Positions 1 through 27,111 of a stretch of 53,365 nt of DNA are shown here, piece by piece. The position numbers and the translations under genes were made by a program. The stretch comes from Lingula anatina (Eukaryota > Brachiopoda > Lingulata > Lingulida > Lingulidae): NCBI RefSeq assembly GCF_001039355.2, contig NW_019775463.1, positions 334,271-387,635 on the forward strand, read 5' to 3'. The first letter of the stretch is position 1. Each line of letters starts with the position of its first letter. The notes under the pieces are model-generated. The model was given only the letters and a program-made list of their open reading frames with translations, was not told the origin of the DNA and did no database searches.

Positions 1-12
1 CCAAAAAAACCC

Positions 13-109
<97 letters not shown>

Positions 110-114
110 TTTTT
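1..114. repeat. A-run, (TA)n and T-run low-complexity tract
   Basis: An A-rich start (about 3-28) leads into (TA)n up to position 100 and a T-run to 114. A second short (TA)n lies at 130-142. The tract sits in intron 9 of ABCC copy A, just downstream of the exon 9 donor on the minus strand. It may mark a place where assembly or slippage is unreliable. Confidence 0.9.
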
Positions 115-155
115 AAATTGAGTAATTTTATATATATATATATGAGAAAACACAC

Positions 156-3100
156 CTTCCTATACACAGTTGCTATGATGGCCGAACGCGCCCTTAGCCC
201 AACTCTCAAGCAAATTCGGTTGTAGTTTTGATTGAGCAGAGAACGGATCATGCTGACTAAGAACATCGCCACGGCTAACAAGTAACCCCGCCACGTGAGC
301 GGGTCGCCAGTTTCTACGAAGGTAATCAGCAGACTGAAAGGTGGAATGTTATAATTCATTTATTAGTCTCTTATTTCTTAAAAACCAATATCATTGGTCT
401 CATCAAATTTATTTTAAAATGTACCGTATGTTTCTAATCAATATACATTTTCAATTTGCCATTATGCAGGTCAGGTCTACCAAAAAACAAAATAACAATA
501 CCCTTTAGATTAATTTAGTTCATTTTTCCACATCTTGGCCTGACAATTAGTCCATCTAAGTCCTTAATAGAGGCTAACCAAGACCTGTTTTCTAATTGTT
601 TTGTGACAGTACCTTAGCAGCATTGGATTGACGAACGTGACAGCATCAAACAACAGTCGGAGCAGTGCGGCCATAGCGTAGTAAGGTCCAAACGTCCGTA
701 GTAGAGCCATCAGTAAACTAGGCTCTCCACGTGTGGACGCAATCGTTGTCTCCACCTTCAGACTATCAGTTGGGGTTGTCGTGGCAGAAGGGATCCCGTT
801 CCCCATCTGGTGGTAGCTCTGGTATCCGTTGGGAGTGCTGCCGTAGTCGTGACTTGCAGTGAAATGGACGGCTGAGTTACTGCTTATAAGAATATGACAT
901 AAAAGTCATTGTAATGAGGACTGTTCAAAATACACAAACGAGACAAAAAATACTCTAAAAATATTTCAAAAAAGCTGATGGGACATTAGTTAAGACTAAT
1001 TCGCGAGAAAGCTAGATACCGACCTCGTTTTCTTTTTCTCTTTTCTCCATTCTCTCAGAAATTTTGGAAGAATGACGTCACACGAGTCTTCAGGAAGCAG
1101 TCTGAACATATCAGCAAACACCAGAGTCTGCTTGTATCCCTTGATAACCAGCCTGGGAAGAGACCACGCGTTGATTTTTTAAAAAGTATGATAGATTAAT
1201 GTTGGGCACACAGCATTTTTAAATGTATCTGTGCAAAATCTATAATTCCAACAAATAATTTTTGCTTTGCTTTGTTTTGTTTTCAAATTTAAAATGAGAA
1301 GTCTAAGGTTTCGAAGTCCGAGTATGTCTTTACAACAGTCTGATATCGGAAATCAAATTATGAATCATGTGAAGCTTATACTGACTTTGTTATCCACCAG
1401 TATGAGATTCGGTTTAAAAAGGACGCACTCCTCTCTGGTGTCATTTCCTGAAACGAAAGTCCAGATTACAATGATACGAATACACAATTACTGAATCCGT
1501 CATGTCAACGACTGCCCTTAATACTATTTGTTTGTCTTAAAACTCCGCGCACTGTTATATTTAAATTTTTTAACGTATTTTATACCCTTTAGAAGCTTAA
1601 AGGTTAACAACTGAAAAAAAAACTACTTAATAAAAGATGAAAAGGTATGAGCTCATTTATCTCTAAAATAATAGTTTTTTATATAGGGCCCTACCATGTT
1701 GTCACTTGATTTTTTGGTTGGTCTAGTTTTTGCCAAAATTGGCTGTTTTTCGGACAACTCTCCCCAGTCAGGTGTGCTTTCTGGCAGCGCTTTGGGATCC
1801 GCCCACAGGTGCAAAATGAACTCAAGCACGATACAGGTGTAATGAGCGCAGAACGTCACCAAGGAAAATATGCTGTCTAGATCCTGGGATGAAACAAATA
1901 TTTTCGTTATTTTAGGTTTCTTAAAGTAGACGTAGCAGTATCTAAATTGATAGAAGCTGTATGGAGTGAAGGCCCTGTGAAGACCCTTTGAGTCCTTTAC
2001 GTAGAATCTGACATGCATATGATTATCTCATCTTTGAGTCAATTGTCATAATGTATCGACCGGATGGCCTTGTGGTTAGAGTGTCCGCCTCCGGAGCGGG
2101 AGGACGTGGGTTCAAATCCCGTCCGGGGACATACCAGTCCTTTATAAACGGTACCTGCTGTCTCCCCGCTTGGCACTCAGCATAAAGGGGTTGAAGCAGG
2201 GGCCTGGTCAGGCAGGGTAGAAATGTTATATTAGCTATGAGCGCCTTATATGGCAGCCGAGCTGTATGCTCCCCAGGGAGGTGAGACCGCCTACGGAGTG
2301 CACCAGTGCAAAAATGACCAGGCTTCCTTGACTTAAATATTCATATATGTAATTGTATAACTTCAACCTTCGGGTTGCGATTTCTCCAATAAAGATTATT
2401 ATTGTTATTATATAATTCGTTTGAAATATTTCTTCAAAAAGATTTAAGAGTTATTTTTCGTCACGTATTACAAAAGCCTGGTGACAGAAGGAACTTAATA
2501 CGTGGCTATAAACACACATAAATAAATATATACATCAAAATCGGTATGTGATTACTCACCTGAGTTTGCACCTGTATTATTTTAGATCTTAGTGACACAC
2601 CCCCTAGTAGGAGAAGTATGGACCAGAAGATGAACAACATGGCTGAGGACACCTCGCCTTTCTTAAACTCGTACGTGATCAAAAACGACGACATTCCCTT
2701 CAATATAAATGCAAAATTTTAAACAGAAAATTTAGGTTTTATGCATCAAAAAGACATTTAGGCCTTAAATATAAAAGGCAATAATCGAACATATAATATC
2801 ATTTACTAACTTTACTCTCATTGGCGTACTCCCCTCCCCAGGATCATTTGGAATGGGTAGTTCATGCACCGTTGAATTGTACTGTGACCAAAGAAGGCAG
2901 ACCAACTCCCCCCTCCCCCCCCAAAAAATGGTTTATTTATCTCCTATTCACTCTTTTCACTCCTTATTACACCTCACCTATATTGACATCCTATATGTTC
3001 TTTGCCTTGCCCAACACATATAGCGAATATTTAATATGGAACGTTAACTACGTGAGCTAGGTCAAAGACAAAGACGTCGACATTGCACACAAGCAGGTAT

Positions 3101-5496
3101 GCTAGAGAATTTAACTCTGACCAAAGATGCAAAAGCCAGCCTTATAGGTACCAGAAATGCTATATGCAGAACGCCAATGTAAAAATAGATGCAAATAGAC
3201 TTACAAATGTGATAGCATATATGGCAGGTGCGATGAAGGCGGATGGTGGTGTGTGATGTGTAGGTATCTCACTGATGGTCTTAAGCAAATTCAAAATGGA
3301 GATCAGGCATAGCAAAATGCTGAGGATCTGGAATACAAAAGTGCAGTACTTGAGGTCTATGTGAGTGTATTTAACATAAAAAAGAGCTCTTGCTGTCGTT
3401 TGAAAAAAAATTATCATTATTTATTTTATTTAGGCAGAAATAAGATTTAAATATACAAATAGTCAATGCATTATCATCAGCAATATACATTTTCGCTTAT
3501 ATACTACTATTTGCCAGTTTTCATGTACACTGTATCTATCAATTACGATATTCAAAGTAGGCTCATAGGAGAAAAAAATGCCTTTCACTAACCATTTTAG
3601 CCAAGTTTAATTTCCCGGCGTCGCGTATCCTGTGCACGGTGGGTTTAGATGATAAAACTGGGATAAAAAAGAGGGCAAACAACCAGAAAATCCCACAGGA
3701 CACCCACACAAACACTGTGTCCTGGAAACATTGTGTGACGTCAGGATTACTGGTGTTCACTGTCAAACTCCAACTCTGTAAGGAGACAATATATAACATC
3801 AAGTATGGCGTCATATGTGACATGATGGCGCCATGCAGAAGTACGTTATTTACAAACTGTATACAACTGTATATTACAATTATCATATTATATGTCGATA
3901 TATACATGTATATCACTTTGTGAATACACAGAAACATTTGGTAGCTAGCAGTTAACTAGAATGTTTCATGTCTGAGCGACCGAACAAAAATTCTGATCCA
4001 CATCGTGCATGCAGTAAGGCTTAGCATGTTACATCACAAGAGAGTTATGTGTGAGATAATACACTGTCACCCGAGCGATATATGCCATAACACCTCGAGC
4101 GTCAGCGAGAGGTGTTCATGGCATATATCGCGAGAGGGTGACAGTGTATTATTTGACATACATACCGAGAACAAACATAGTCAATTCATCTTAAAACACC
4201 CCTAAAATCGAATAAAGTGACCCTATATCACGCTCTAGAGATGTTATACGGAATAAACTCGTCCACGTGGTCACCTCCCGCCAAATTCTTACGTAATGTC
4301 TGACCAATTTGGTCAATTTTTGCTAAATACTTGTCGTGGACGTTCAACTGGCTTGAAAAGTATTTAATCAACCGTCGACACTGACCATGCGCGTCTCAGC
4401 TGAGCCACACCTAGCTGGGACTGCTGAGGAAAAAAGGTCCCAAGGCAAAACCTCTACGTTTTAGTGACATTTCAGATAATCAAGGAGCGTCGGACCGGAA
4501 TATAATTTTTCACAAGTGCAAGGGAGAAAGAGATTTACTTTTTGGTGATATTTCTGACAACGAGGCAGTTTCGGAATATGGTCAAAATCAGACGGATGTT
4601 TGTTACAAGTTCACGGGAATAATAATTCTAGTTTTTATTGTTATTTCTGACGACGAGGCGGTTACGGAATATAGTCAAAATCAAACGGATGTTTATTTCA
4701 AGTCCACAGGAGTAACAATTCTACGTTTTGGTGACATTTCTTACTACAAGGCGGTTCGGAATATACATGTGCTGGTTTTCAGAGCATTTATGTGCTACAT
4801 GTAATTACAAGTTCAAAGGGGAATATATTTGATTTTAACCGCTTTATCTGATAAAGAAGAAGAATGAACAGCTTAAAAACAAAAGGTAAATAGCACAACC
4901 CTCGTTAAAAAGTTATAGATTTACAAATAATTTGTACATGTATGCACGTGTGGCTTAAATGTAAACGAATTTCCTTTTTCAAAAAATACCCATATGATAT
5001 GACTTAGTGTAATAAAATTATAAATAATAATTGTTAAACGTTAAAAGTTTATGCTAATTTTTTAAGAGTGTGAGAGATTTTAAATTTGTCTAATGGTAGG
5101 TGTATAACGCAAGCAACGTCACTATTCTCTTGATGCCAAAATGGTCACATGATCACTCTGTCTTTGACTTTCAGCATTTAAGAGACCTCGACTGATTTAA
5201 CCAAGATGTAGTCGTGAAATTCTAGACTACATCGAGGTTAAATCCGAGTTCTCCGAGAGACGCTACGCAGAAATGTCGAGTGAAGCGAGATATTTTTGGG
5301 TAGTGGCTCGAGGTTGCCCTCGATCTTCACTGAAGCTTGGCTAAATGGACAGGCTTCAGTGATCATCATATCGCCACGGTCATATAACATCCCTAGGTAT
5401 GTATTGTTAATCAAATCATAGATATGAATTCCTCACCCAAAACGCTCTGTATCTTGATCCATTTCCACAGAAACCTGACCAGTACGTATCCTCCAT
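156..5496 (-). CDS. ABCC1-like: ABCC1/MRP1-like transporter, copy A (5' part; exons 1-9)
   Basis: First nine coding exons of an ABCC exporter; the remaining 23 expected exons lie beyond position 1. Coding exons in gene order: 5437-5496, 3593-3775, 3205-3327, 2560-2697, 1695-1883, 1386-1447, 1024-1152, 613-879, 156-333. All have the same length and phase as in copies B and C, apart from exon 8 (267 nt, as in copy C). The start ATG at 5496 opens with MEDTYWSGFCGNGS, which resembles the MRP1 N-terminus. Exon 2 carries NTSNPDVTQCFQ, matching the glycosylated NTSNPDFTKCFQ stretch of human MRP1. These exons encode TMD0 (residues about 1-200), the L0 linker and the first helices of TMD1. The exon 6 donor is read as AA|GTCAGT because only that keeps the frame (WWITK-LVIKGY). 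The exon 4 acceptor (TTGAAG|GG) is poor but shared with copy B. No disabling change is seen; whether the gene is whole cannot be judged. Confidence 0.88.
2058..2411 (+). mobile_element. tRNA-derived SINE in intron 4 of copy A
   Basis: The head looks like a tRNA gene: an A-box-like TGGCCTTGTGGTTAGAGTG near 2065 and a B box GGTTCAAATCC at 2109-2119 inside a T-arm-like stretch. A roughly 250-bp tRNA-unrelated body follows, then AATAAAGATTATTATTGTTATT, a simple tail typical of a SINE 3' end. The element is antisense to the host gene. The matching intron of copy C is only 211 bp, so this insertion explains about half of copy A's 676-bp intron. The family name is not certain; molluscan V/Deu/Meta-core SINEs are candidates. 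No clear target duplication was seen. Confidence 0.75.
4056..4152. repeat. Long hairpin (inverted repeat) in intron 1 of copy A
   Basis: Arms at about 4056-4098 and 4110-4152 pair almost completely: ATAATACACTGTCACCC against GGGTGACAGTGTATTAT at the ends, CGATATATGCCAT against ATGGCATATATCG further in, and CACCTCG against CGAGAGGTG near a short loop. This has the shape of a MITE or a fragment of a palindromic transposon end. No coding content. Confidence 0.75.
4455..4770. repeat. Degenerate tandem repeat (about 90-120 bp units)
   Basis: Three to four diverged units are recognised by the recurring words TTTCTGACAACGAGGC, GGAATATAGTCAAAATC, ACGGATGTTT and CTACGTTTTGGTGACATTTC. They lie in intron 1 of copy A just beyond the hairpin at 4056-4152, and may be part of the same mobile element. 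No ORF. Confidence 0.6.
5187..5367. repeat. Two neighbouring imperfect hairpins
   Basis: The first pairs CTCGACTGATTTAACC...GATGTAGTC (from 5187) with GACTACATCGAGGTTAAATCCGAG (5225-5248). The second pairs ATCTTCACTGAAGC (near 5320) with GGCTTCAGTGATC (near 5355). Both lie in intron 1 of copy A within 300 bp of the first coding exon. They are probably MITE relics. Confidence 0.55.
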
Positions 5497-6153
5497 GTGA
5501 AAATGTCCAGTTATTTTTTCTAACGAATCTATCATACTAGTACAGTCAGCACGTCTACTCAGTAAAGTGATATGACCGGTTTCATGGTCTTGCTATCAGC
5601 ACTTCTAATTTCACTTAAAGCTCACTGCTTTATCAATGAACCTTAAGCACATGTAGGTCCCATGCTTTCTTATCAGCCTGTAGAATGATTGGCTGAAGAA
5701 ATGCATATTTACGTTCATTGCTTAAAAGTGACCTAGATTACACTGTGTTGTGCAACTGTGTAAACATAACACCGGAACTGGTGCCCTTTTTTTCACTGCT
5801 GATATAGATCATACATTTCACTTTCTTGTGCAATAAAGTCAATAAAAAAAAGATACTGATGCTGCAATGCAATTAAGTTTATAAGACAGATTTTTTCTCA
5901 TGTTGGTTTATTTATCTTTTACACTCAACTTAAATAATTCAGTTCACGATTTGCTTTTTTTTTTGCATCTTTTTTTTTTTTTGTCATTGCTCTCTTTCTC
6001 TCTCTCTCTCTCTCATATTATTAAACATCACTATCTGATGGGGAATGCTTTATCATAACAGATGTGTGGTTCAAAGTGGAAGAGTTGTGCAAAAACCTTA
6101 TTATATACATGTAGCTTCTTCTTTGCTCCATCAAATGTTTCCAAATAGTGTGG
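5497..6153 (-). promoter_or_regulatory. Upstream (promoter-side) region of ABCC copy A
   Basis: This flank lies 5' of the copy A start codon. About 5745-5960 is clearly paralogous to about 27112-27300 upstream of copy B; shared words include CGGAACTG, CACTGCTGA, TCTTGTGCAATAA and AAAGATACT. A minus-strand CCAAT box (ATTGG on the plus strand, 5688-5692) is possible, but no TATA box can be assigned. A (TC)n tract sits at 5989-6014. The 5' UTR limit and transcription start are not visible. Confidence 0.4.
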
Positions 6154-7064
6154 GGGTCATTCCATATCAACTCATCCAGCGAGGGTACCCTCCGTCAAGA
6201 AAGTTGCTGATTTTCACGTATTTTGTAGATATTCTAGGGACTAGAAAAAACCTAAAATTTTAGATTGAGATCTCAACTGGTTTCAGAGTTATGACACTCC
6301 AAAGTTGGACCCAGCTGAGGGCTTGCTGTGCCTCACATGAATCTAGGTCATGGTGACCTAGTTAAGAAATACTCTATAACAATAGTTCTTCATATCCCAT
6401 TGCTTTGTAGCTTTCATGACTTCATATTTTAATATTTCAGGAATCCAACTATCACACTGAAAATGGTCTGGCATATTTAAAACGCACTTAATTTTTACTT
6501 TGAAAAATCCTTGTCATTCTTTCAAAATGAAAGACACCCCACCCTTTTAAGCTAATTTTTCTCAATGTCTCCAAATGGACAGGTGTTTTTGCTTTATCTC
6601 ATATTAAAGAGGAGGCTTTGAACTAAAAAGTGAAAGTGTTAAATCAATTTGTATATTTTGGAGACAAAAGTAATAAAACATTTAAAGAAAATATGTGATA
6701 TGGGCTATTGCATGGTCACTGATCCAGAACAATTTACTATCAAACACCCAAATTTAGAAATTTCTACATTAATTTACATGTTATCTTTCAGAATATATTT
6801 TCTATGATGTTGTTATACTATAAAATATTTTTTGATGTGAGTGAAATTGCTTTAATATAGATATTGTTTTAATTACTGACATCCCACCAATAGACCAGTT
6901 TTCATGCCTCCATCCAGATACTTACTTGTTGTATCTGGTCATTTCAATGATATTTACAACCTAAATAAATAACCATATCATGCATATGCCCCAAAACTTA
7001 TTGTTTTATTATAATGTACATGTTTATCTATTCATTTATATGTCAAAATAGTTTCATGTATATA

Positions 7065-7437
7065 CAGAATGCATTGTACAACTATTAGTAATACATGTAC
7101 TCAGTATTTTCAAGGTAACATTTTATCTTACATAACCTAAAAAATTAAGATTTTTCCATAATAACTATTTTTTAGTAAAAGATGATTAAAAAATCTATGA
7201 TACATGATATGAAAAGAACTTCTCACAAATTTTCCTTTGGCCACCCTGCATAATATTATATTATATGATATGCCAGTGACAGGAACAGGGATGATAATTT
7301 TGCAAAGTATAGCAGTTACTGGCACCCAGCAAATGTTTGCTGGCCAAAGAAAAGTCTGGGTGAGTAGATTATGTAAGATAAAATGTTATCCTTAGAATAC
7401 ATTTAATGTAAATAGTTATACAAAGCATTCTGCATAT
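7065..7437. repeat. Nested imperfect palindrome inside the fold-back element
   Basis: About 75 bp at 7065-7137 pairs imperfectly with 7365-7437, best in AACATTTTATCTTACATAA against its complement. The spacer of about 230 bp has its own dyad around 7265-7322 (GCCAGTGACAGG against CAGTTACTGGC). It could be a small MITE inserted in the larger element or part of its original centre. Confidence 0.5.
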
Positions 7438-7447
7438 CACCCAAACC

Positions 7448-7627
7448 CAGGCCCGTAGCCGGGGTGGGGGGGGTGGGGGGGGGGGTGTTCGAAAGAACCA
7501 CCCTTTTTGCTGGGAAAAGGTCCACTTTGGGTAAAATTTGAACTATGTACTTGAGGATTTTATGGTAAAAGGTCCACTTTTTTAGAAAATGACCCCCCCC
7601 CCCTCTGAAATGCTGGCTACGGGCCTG
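7448..7627. mobile_element. hAT-type MITE nested in the fold-back element
   Basis: This 180-bp element has terminal inverted repeats CAGGCCCGTAGCC and GGCTACGGGCCTG. It is bounded by a perfect 8-bp direct repeat, CCCAAACC, at 7440-7447 and 7628-7635. An 8-bp target duplication with CAGG-type ends is the hallmark of hAT transposons. G-runs and C-runs (about 7461-7486 and 7594-7604) lie inside each end, and no coding sequence is present. Its position shows that it inserted after the fold-back element existed. Confidence 0.85.
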
Positions 7628-9575
7628 CCCAAACCTAATATAGAGGTGAATGCTGTGGTATAAAAAATATCACTAAATGAATTTTGAAATTGTAATCAAT
7701 TTTTATTGTTTGAAATAGCTCTGTTATGCCAGACATTAGTTTATATTAGCTACTACTGAATTTGAAGACAGGAGTTGTGAGCTCCCCATGTCTGAATGCT
7801 TGTTTTTTGTTTTTGAACATATTTCTAAAGTAGCTGAATAAATTGATAATTACCATGGCATAAGGTGGGTTCTGCAAAAATATTTATCATGTGTGTACCA
7901 TTATATAAGCAGCCTAAATGGTACTTCAGTCTTGATATATACTGGTAATGGATGTTCTAGGTGATATACTGTAATATTTGTAGTGGTCCAGTCATTGGAG
8001 ATTGTGATGTAAAGCTGATGTTAAGTTGACATAAGGATGTCTTTCAAAATATTTAAACTGTAACTCAAGGGGTTTTGTCTCATAAAACATAGGTAACTTA
8101 TGTTTACCAGAAAAATGTTCCAAAAAAAGGTTATTATTGACCAAGTCCTTAGTGCAGTAGGTAACAGGGTGTTTTTCTATCAACTGAAACATATACATAA
8201 CATGCAGTGTTTGGCATTTCTGACATAATTTTTGCACCAGTAATAGAAAAGATCATTTTATGTTTCCTTTACTGTTACCATGTTGCATTTGTATTTATAA
8301 AATTCAGTGACAAACAAACTAAAATTGCAGCAAAAATTATTGTTCTGTACAGAAGATTGCTATGTTTTTGACAACTTTATACAAATTGTAAAAATTAGAT
8401 TAAAAAAGGATTGGAAATCAGCACTTATTGAATTTGCAAAGTGAGTACAACACTTTCACAGTTGAAACATTTCCATTTGTGACAGTAACATTTGGGGTTA
8501 GACTATGAATTAATTTTTATGAAAAGTGGTTCCAGGACAATAAAACTTTGATACACATTTTTTCATGTGGGACATAAAAATTACCAAATTCTGTTTCTAA
8601 TCCATGCATTGAATATTTCTGAGAGCATGCCTCTGACAATATTTGCATCTTTAGATTGGGTTTGGATGATAAACATATAACTTTTCTGACCTACAAAAAA
8701 AAACATACTTTATAATAAAACAATACATTTTTGGGCATATGTATGATATGGTTATTTATATTTAGGTTGTAAATATCTTTTAAATAACATGAGACAACAT
8801 GTGGGTATCTGCATGGAGGCATGAAAACTGGTCTATTGGTGAGATGTCAATAATTAAGGAACAACTGTATAAAACAATTTCATTCACATCAAAAAAATAT
8901 TTTATAGTATAACAACATCATAGAAAATATATTCTGAAAGATAACATGTAAATTAATGTAGAAATTTCTAAATTTGGGTGTTTGATAGTAAATTGTTCTG
9001 GATCAGTGACCATGCAATAGCCCATATCACATATTTTCTTTAAATGTTTTATTACTTTTGTCTCCAAAATATACAAATTGATTTAACACTTTCACTTTTT
9101 AGTTCAAAGCCTCCTCTTTAATATGAGATAAAGCAAAAACACCTGTCCATTTGGAGACATTGAGAAAAATTAGCTTAAAAGGGTGGGGTGTCTTTCATTT
9201 TGAAAGAATGACAAGGATTTTTCAAAGTAAAAATTAAGTGCGTTTTAAATATGCCAGACCATTTTCAGTGTGATAGTTGGATTCCTGAAATATTAAAATA
9301 TGAAGTCATGAAAGCTACAAAGCAATGGGATATGAAGAACTATTGTTATAGAGTATTTCTTAACTAGGTCACCATGACCTAGATTCATGTGAGGCACAGC
9401 AAGCCCTCAGCTGGGTCCAACTTTGGAGTGTCATAACTCTGAAACCAGTTGAGATCTCAATCTAAAATTTTAGGTTTTTTCTAGTCCCTAGAATATCTAC
9501 AAAATACGTGAAAATCAGCAACTTTCTTGACGGAGGGTACCCTCGCTGGATGAGTTGATATGGAATGACCCGTGG

Positions 9576-11605
9576 GTATCTGTACCTAACAAGACTTACA
9601 TGTATGCATATCGGTGTGTGACTGTGTTCTTGGTATATGTGGTAGCTATGTGCTTCACGAGTTGCGTTGATGGATTAATGACAGCCCAGAGCAAGGACAG
9701 GTACGTGTTGGTTCATACATGCAAATTGCTCAAAGTCTAATATTGAATGATTCTATAACCTTTCGAACATTGAGAGCAACATTCCCTTCTTCATTCTCTC
9801 GGACATTCGTGATCTCTGTGCTATGCTAACATTCACCTACAGTATGGATGCTGCGAAGTGGGTGAAGGGAAGGAAATATACACAGGTATTTGTCCTGCTT
9901 AGCTCGATAGACATGAAATAGTACGCTGGGACATTTTCAGTGTAAGGATAACATGAAAAGGATGAAAAGCTATTTGATTTTTTAAAAATTATTTTACTTG
10001 TAAGCCTGTGGGGAGGAGGGGGGGGGGGAGAATGTCATTGAACACTGGGATGTTTTGATTGAATTATCACTCTTAAGAAAACATCTAGATCAGTTATGTC
10101 AATAAGTTTAAGTAAATTAAAGTGCACACAGCGGTCTTATCAGGTCAATTACCTGACTATAGCTAGAAGGTTTCCACGGAAGGGGTTCTACACGAAATCG
10201 ATAGCAAACAAGATTTTTATTTTACTTCCGTAAACCATACACCTATATTATTTAGTAGAATGTTTAAATTCTACAAAACCTAATACTATGACAGCGGTAC
10301 AATATAGTAACTACAAAATGTAAATAATTGAGTAAACGTGTTTATACACATGTCTGCTTCATAATTGTCTTGTTTTGGTACATCCGTCCTACTTATGAAA
10401 ATGTTAACGGTTAAATTCTTTGCACCGAATTTCCCTTTCCTGAAGAAATGGACATTTTTCTGCTAAGAAAGAATCATTGGCCAATGCATTCGATGTTAAA
10501 ATCATTTTGATGAAATGATTTAGTTCTAAATTTCTGTAAACATTTTTATCGCCATAGTCGGCCTTACATCCTAGAATGGGAATCGACATCAGGCCTTTTA
10601 TGAGAGTGGCTTTACCACTGTGCTGGTTTTAATTGGGAAATATAAATAGCTTTGCATAATATTTTAATATTCAACTTAAGAGACAACTTTGTTATAGATA
10701 TAAATTCGGGTCATTTTCAAATACCTTCAATGTATTTTACAAAATTGATCGTATACCTATCATTTCTTATTTATCATTTCAAACGATTGGTGTAATTTAT
10801 ACCTTGGTATTCATGACAAAATAGATAATGTTTCAGATACATTTTTTGCTTTATATCCAGCTAAATCCGTTAGATCCGCTTTAACCAATTAAACTTGTTC
10901 TAAATCAAGGCTGGGACTTTTTTTACTTGCAGTTGTCCCACATTTGTCTTTACTGTTATCATAATGTAGTGCAAGCTAGGTTACATTTCTTTTTCATATT
11001 GAATATCAAAGGACAGCAGTTATCAAGAGATGACGTACATAAATCATATTGCCAATCATTTGATTTTTCACCTAAATTAAAATCCCATGCTCGCAGGCCC
11101 CATGTGGTATTCCAGTACTGTATGCAATTGTGTTAGTATCTGGTTAGGTTAAGATATTTCCAATACTTACATTTCACAGCAAAACTTTAACATCATTTCT
11201 TATCTTTTTATTAACTCTATTCACAATGCGATCCTGGTTTAAGATAATAGACCTTATTTTTTGTCAGGGAACATATAACATGATATTATACTGTATTAAT
11301 GGAAAATTCAGACGTCCCATTATGCATGCTGTTTTCTAAAGTCATTACTCAATGGCTGTATGCGGAATATTATTATCTTAAACAATCAGAACAGGATTAA
11401 TAAAATTACGTGGGATGCATTATTGCCCGTCTCTAAATGCACTACTGGTGTAAGGTACACAGTATGAGGTAAGGAACGTTATTTCTTCAATGATACACCC
11501 TTTTCACAAATATTCATTCACTTTATACATTGGTGTCCGTTAGGGAAAACAACTCAAGAATTCTTCAACTATAAAGTGTACAGTATAAGTATATTAATAT
11601 CCGGG
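9576..11605. other. Intergenic sequence, 3' flank of ABCC copy B
   Basis: No gene is recognised. A G-run lies at about 10014-10028. The part nearest the gene (about 11030-11220) is paralogous to about 28450-28660 beyond copy C (shared words CATGTGGTATT, GCAATTGTG, TAGTATCT, AAAGCAAAACTT or a close form), so the 3' flanks were duplicated with the genes. A minus-strand AATAAA lies at 11207-11212. Confidence 0.6.
11207..11212 (-). terminator. Candidate poly(A) signal of ABCC copy B
   Basis: AATAAA on the minus strand, about 395 bp after the stop codon at 11606-11608. It lies in the 3' flank shared with copy C, which has its own AATAAA at a similar distance. The hexamer is common in AT-rich DNA, so support is weak. 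Confidence 0.3.
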
Positions 11606-26892
<15,287 letters not shown>

Positions 26893-27111
26893 ATCAAAAA
26901 CTCTGGTTAATCTTTTCTTACAGATCTGTTCTATAGGCGGCAGGTCTATAGTGGCTGGAACGGTTTCATGTTCTTGCTATCAATACTTGATATATTAATT
27001 CAAGCCACTGGTATATGGAGCTGTCTTAAGGAGGACTCTTGCTGTCTTATCAACCTGTTTAATGATTAGCCAAGGTAAGGGACCTCACTTACTGACAAGT
27101 GATATAGATTT

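Larger units (their letters stand above)
6154..9571. mobile_element. 3.4-kb fold-back (long inverted repeat) DNA element
   Basis: The terminal arms, about 6154-7025 and 8700-9571, are reverse complements. By eye the outer roughly 680 bp shows no mismatch, and similarity decays towards the centre. Both ends read GGGTCATTCCATATCAACTC from the outside in. Immediate flanks are GTGG at 6150-6153 and GTGG at 9572-9575, a candidate 4-bp target duplication. The paralogous flank of copy B has CCAAATGTGGAG once (27551-27562), which looks like an empty site. The roughly 1.67-kb centre contains a nested hAT-type MITE and a smaller palindrome, but no ORF I can assign to a transposase, so the element looks non-autonomous. 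The superfamily is undetermined; a 4-bp duplication fits several cut-and-paste groups. Confidence 0.8.

Noticed and set aside
2058-2130. A tRNA gene on the plus strand
   Set aside because: The tRNA-like head runs straight into a roughly 250-bp body and ATT-type tail, which is SINE structure, and the A box and stems are degraded.
7992-8237. Minus-strand ORF of 81 codons in the centre of the fold-back element as its transposase
   Set aside because: No recognisable catalytic or zinc-finger pattern and no neighbouring exons; an open frame of this length is expected by chance in this sequence.
10014-10028. G-quadruplex at the G-run, and similar runs near 27816
   Set aside because: Long homopolymers may be assembly-sensitive, and nothing nearby suggests a function.
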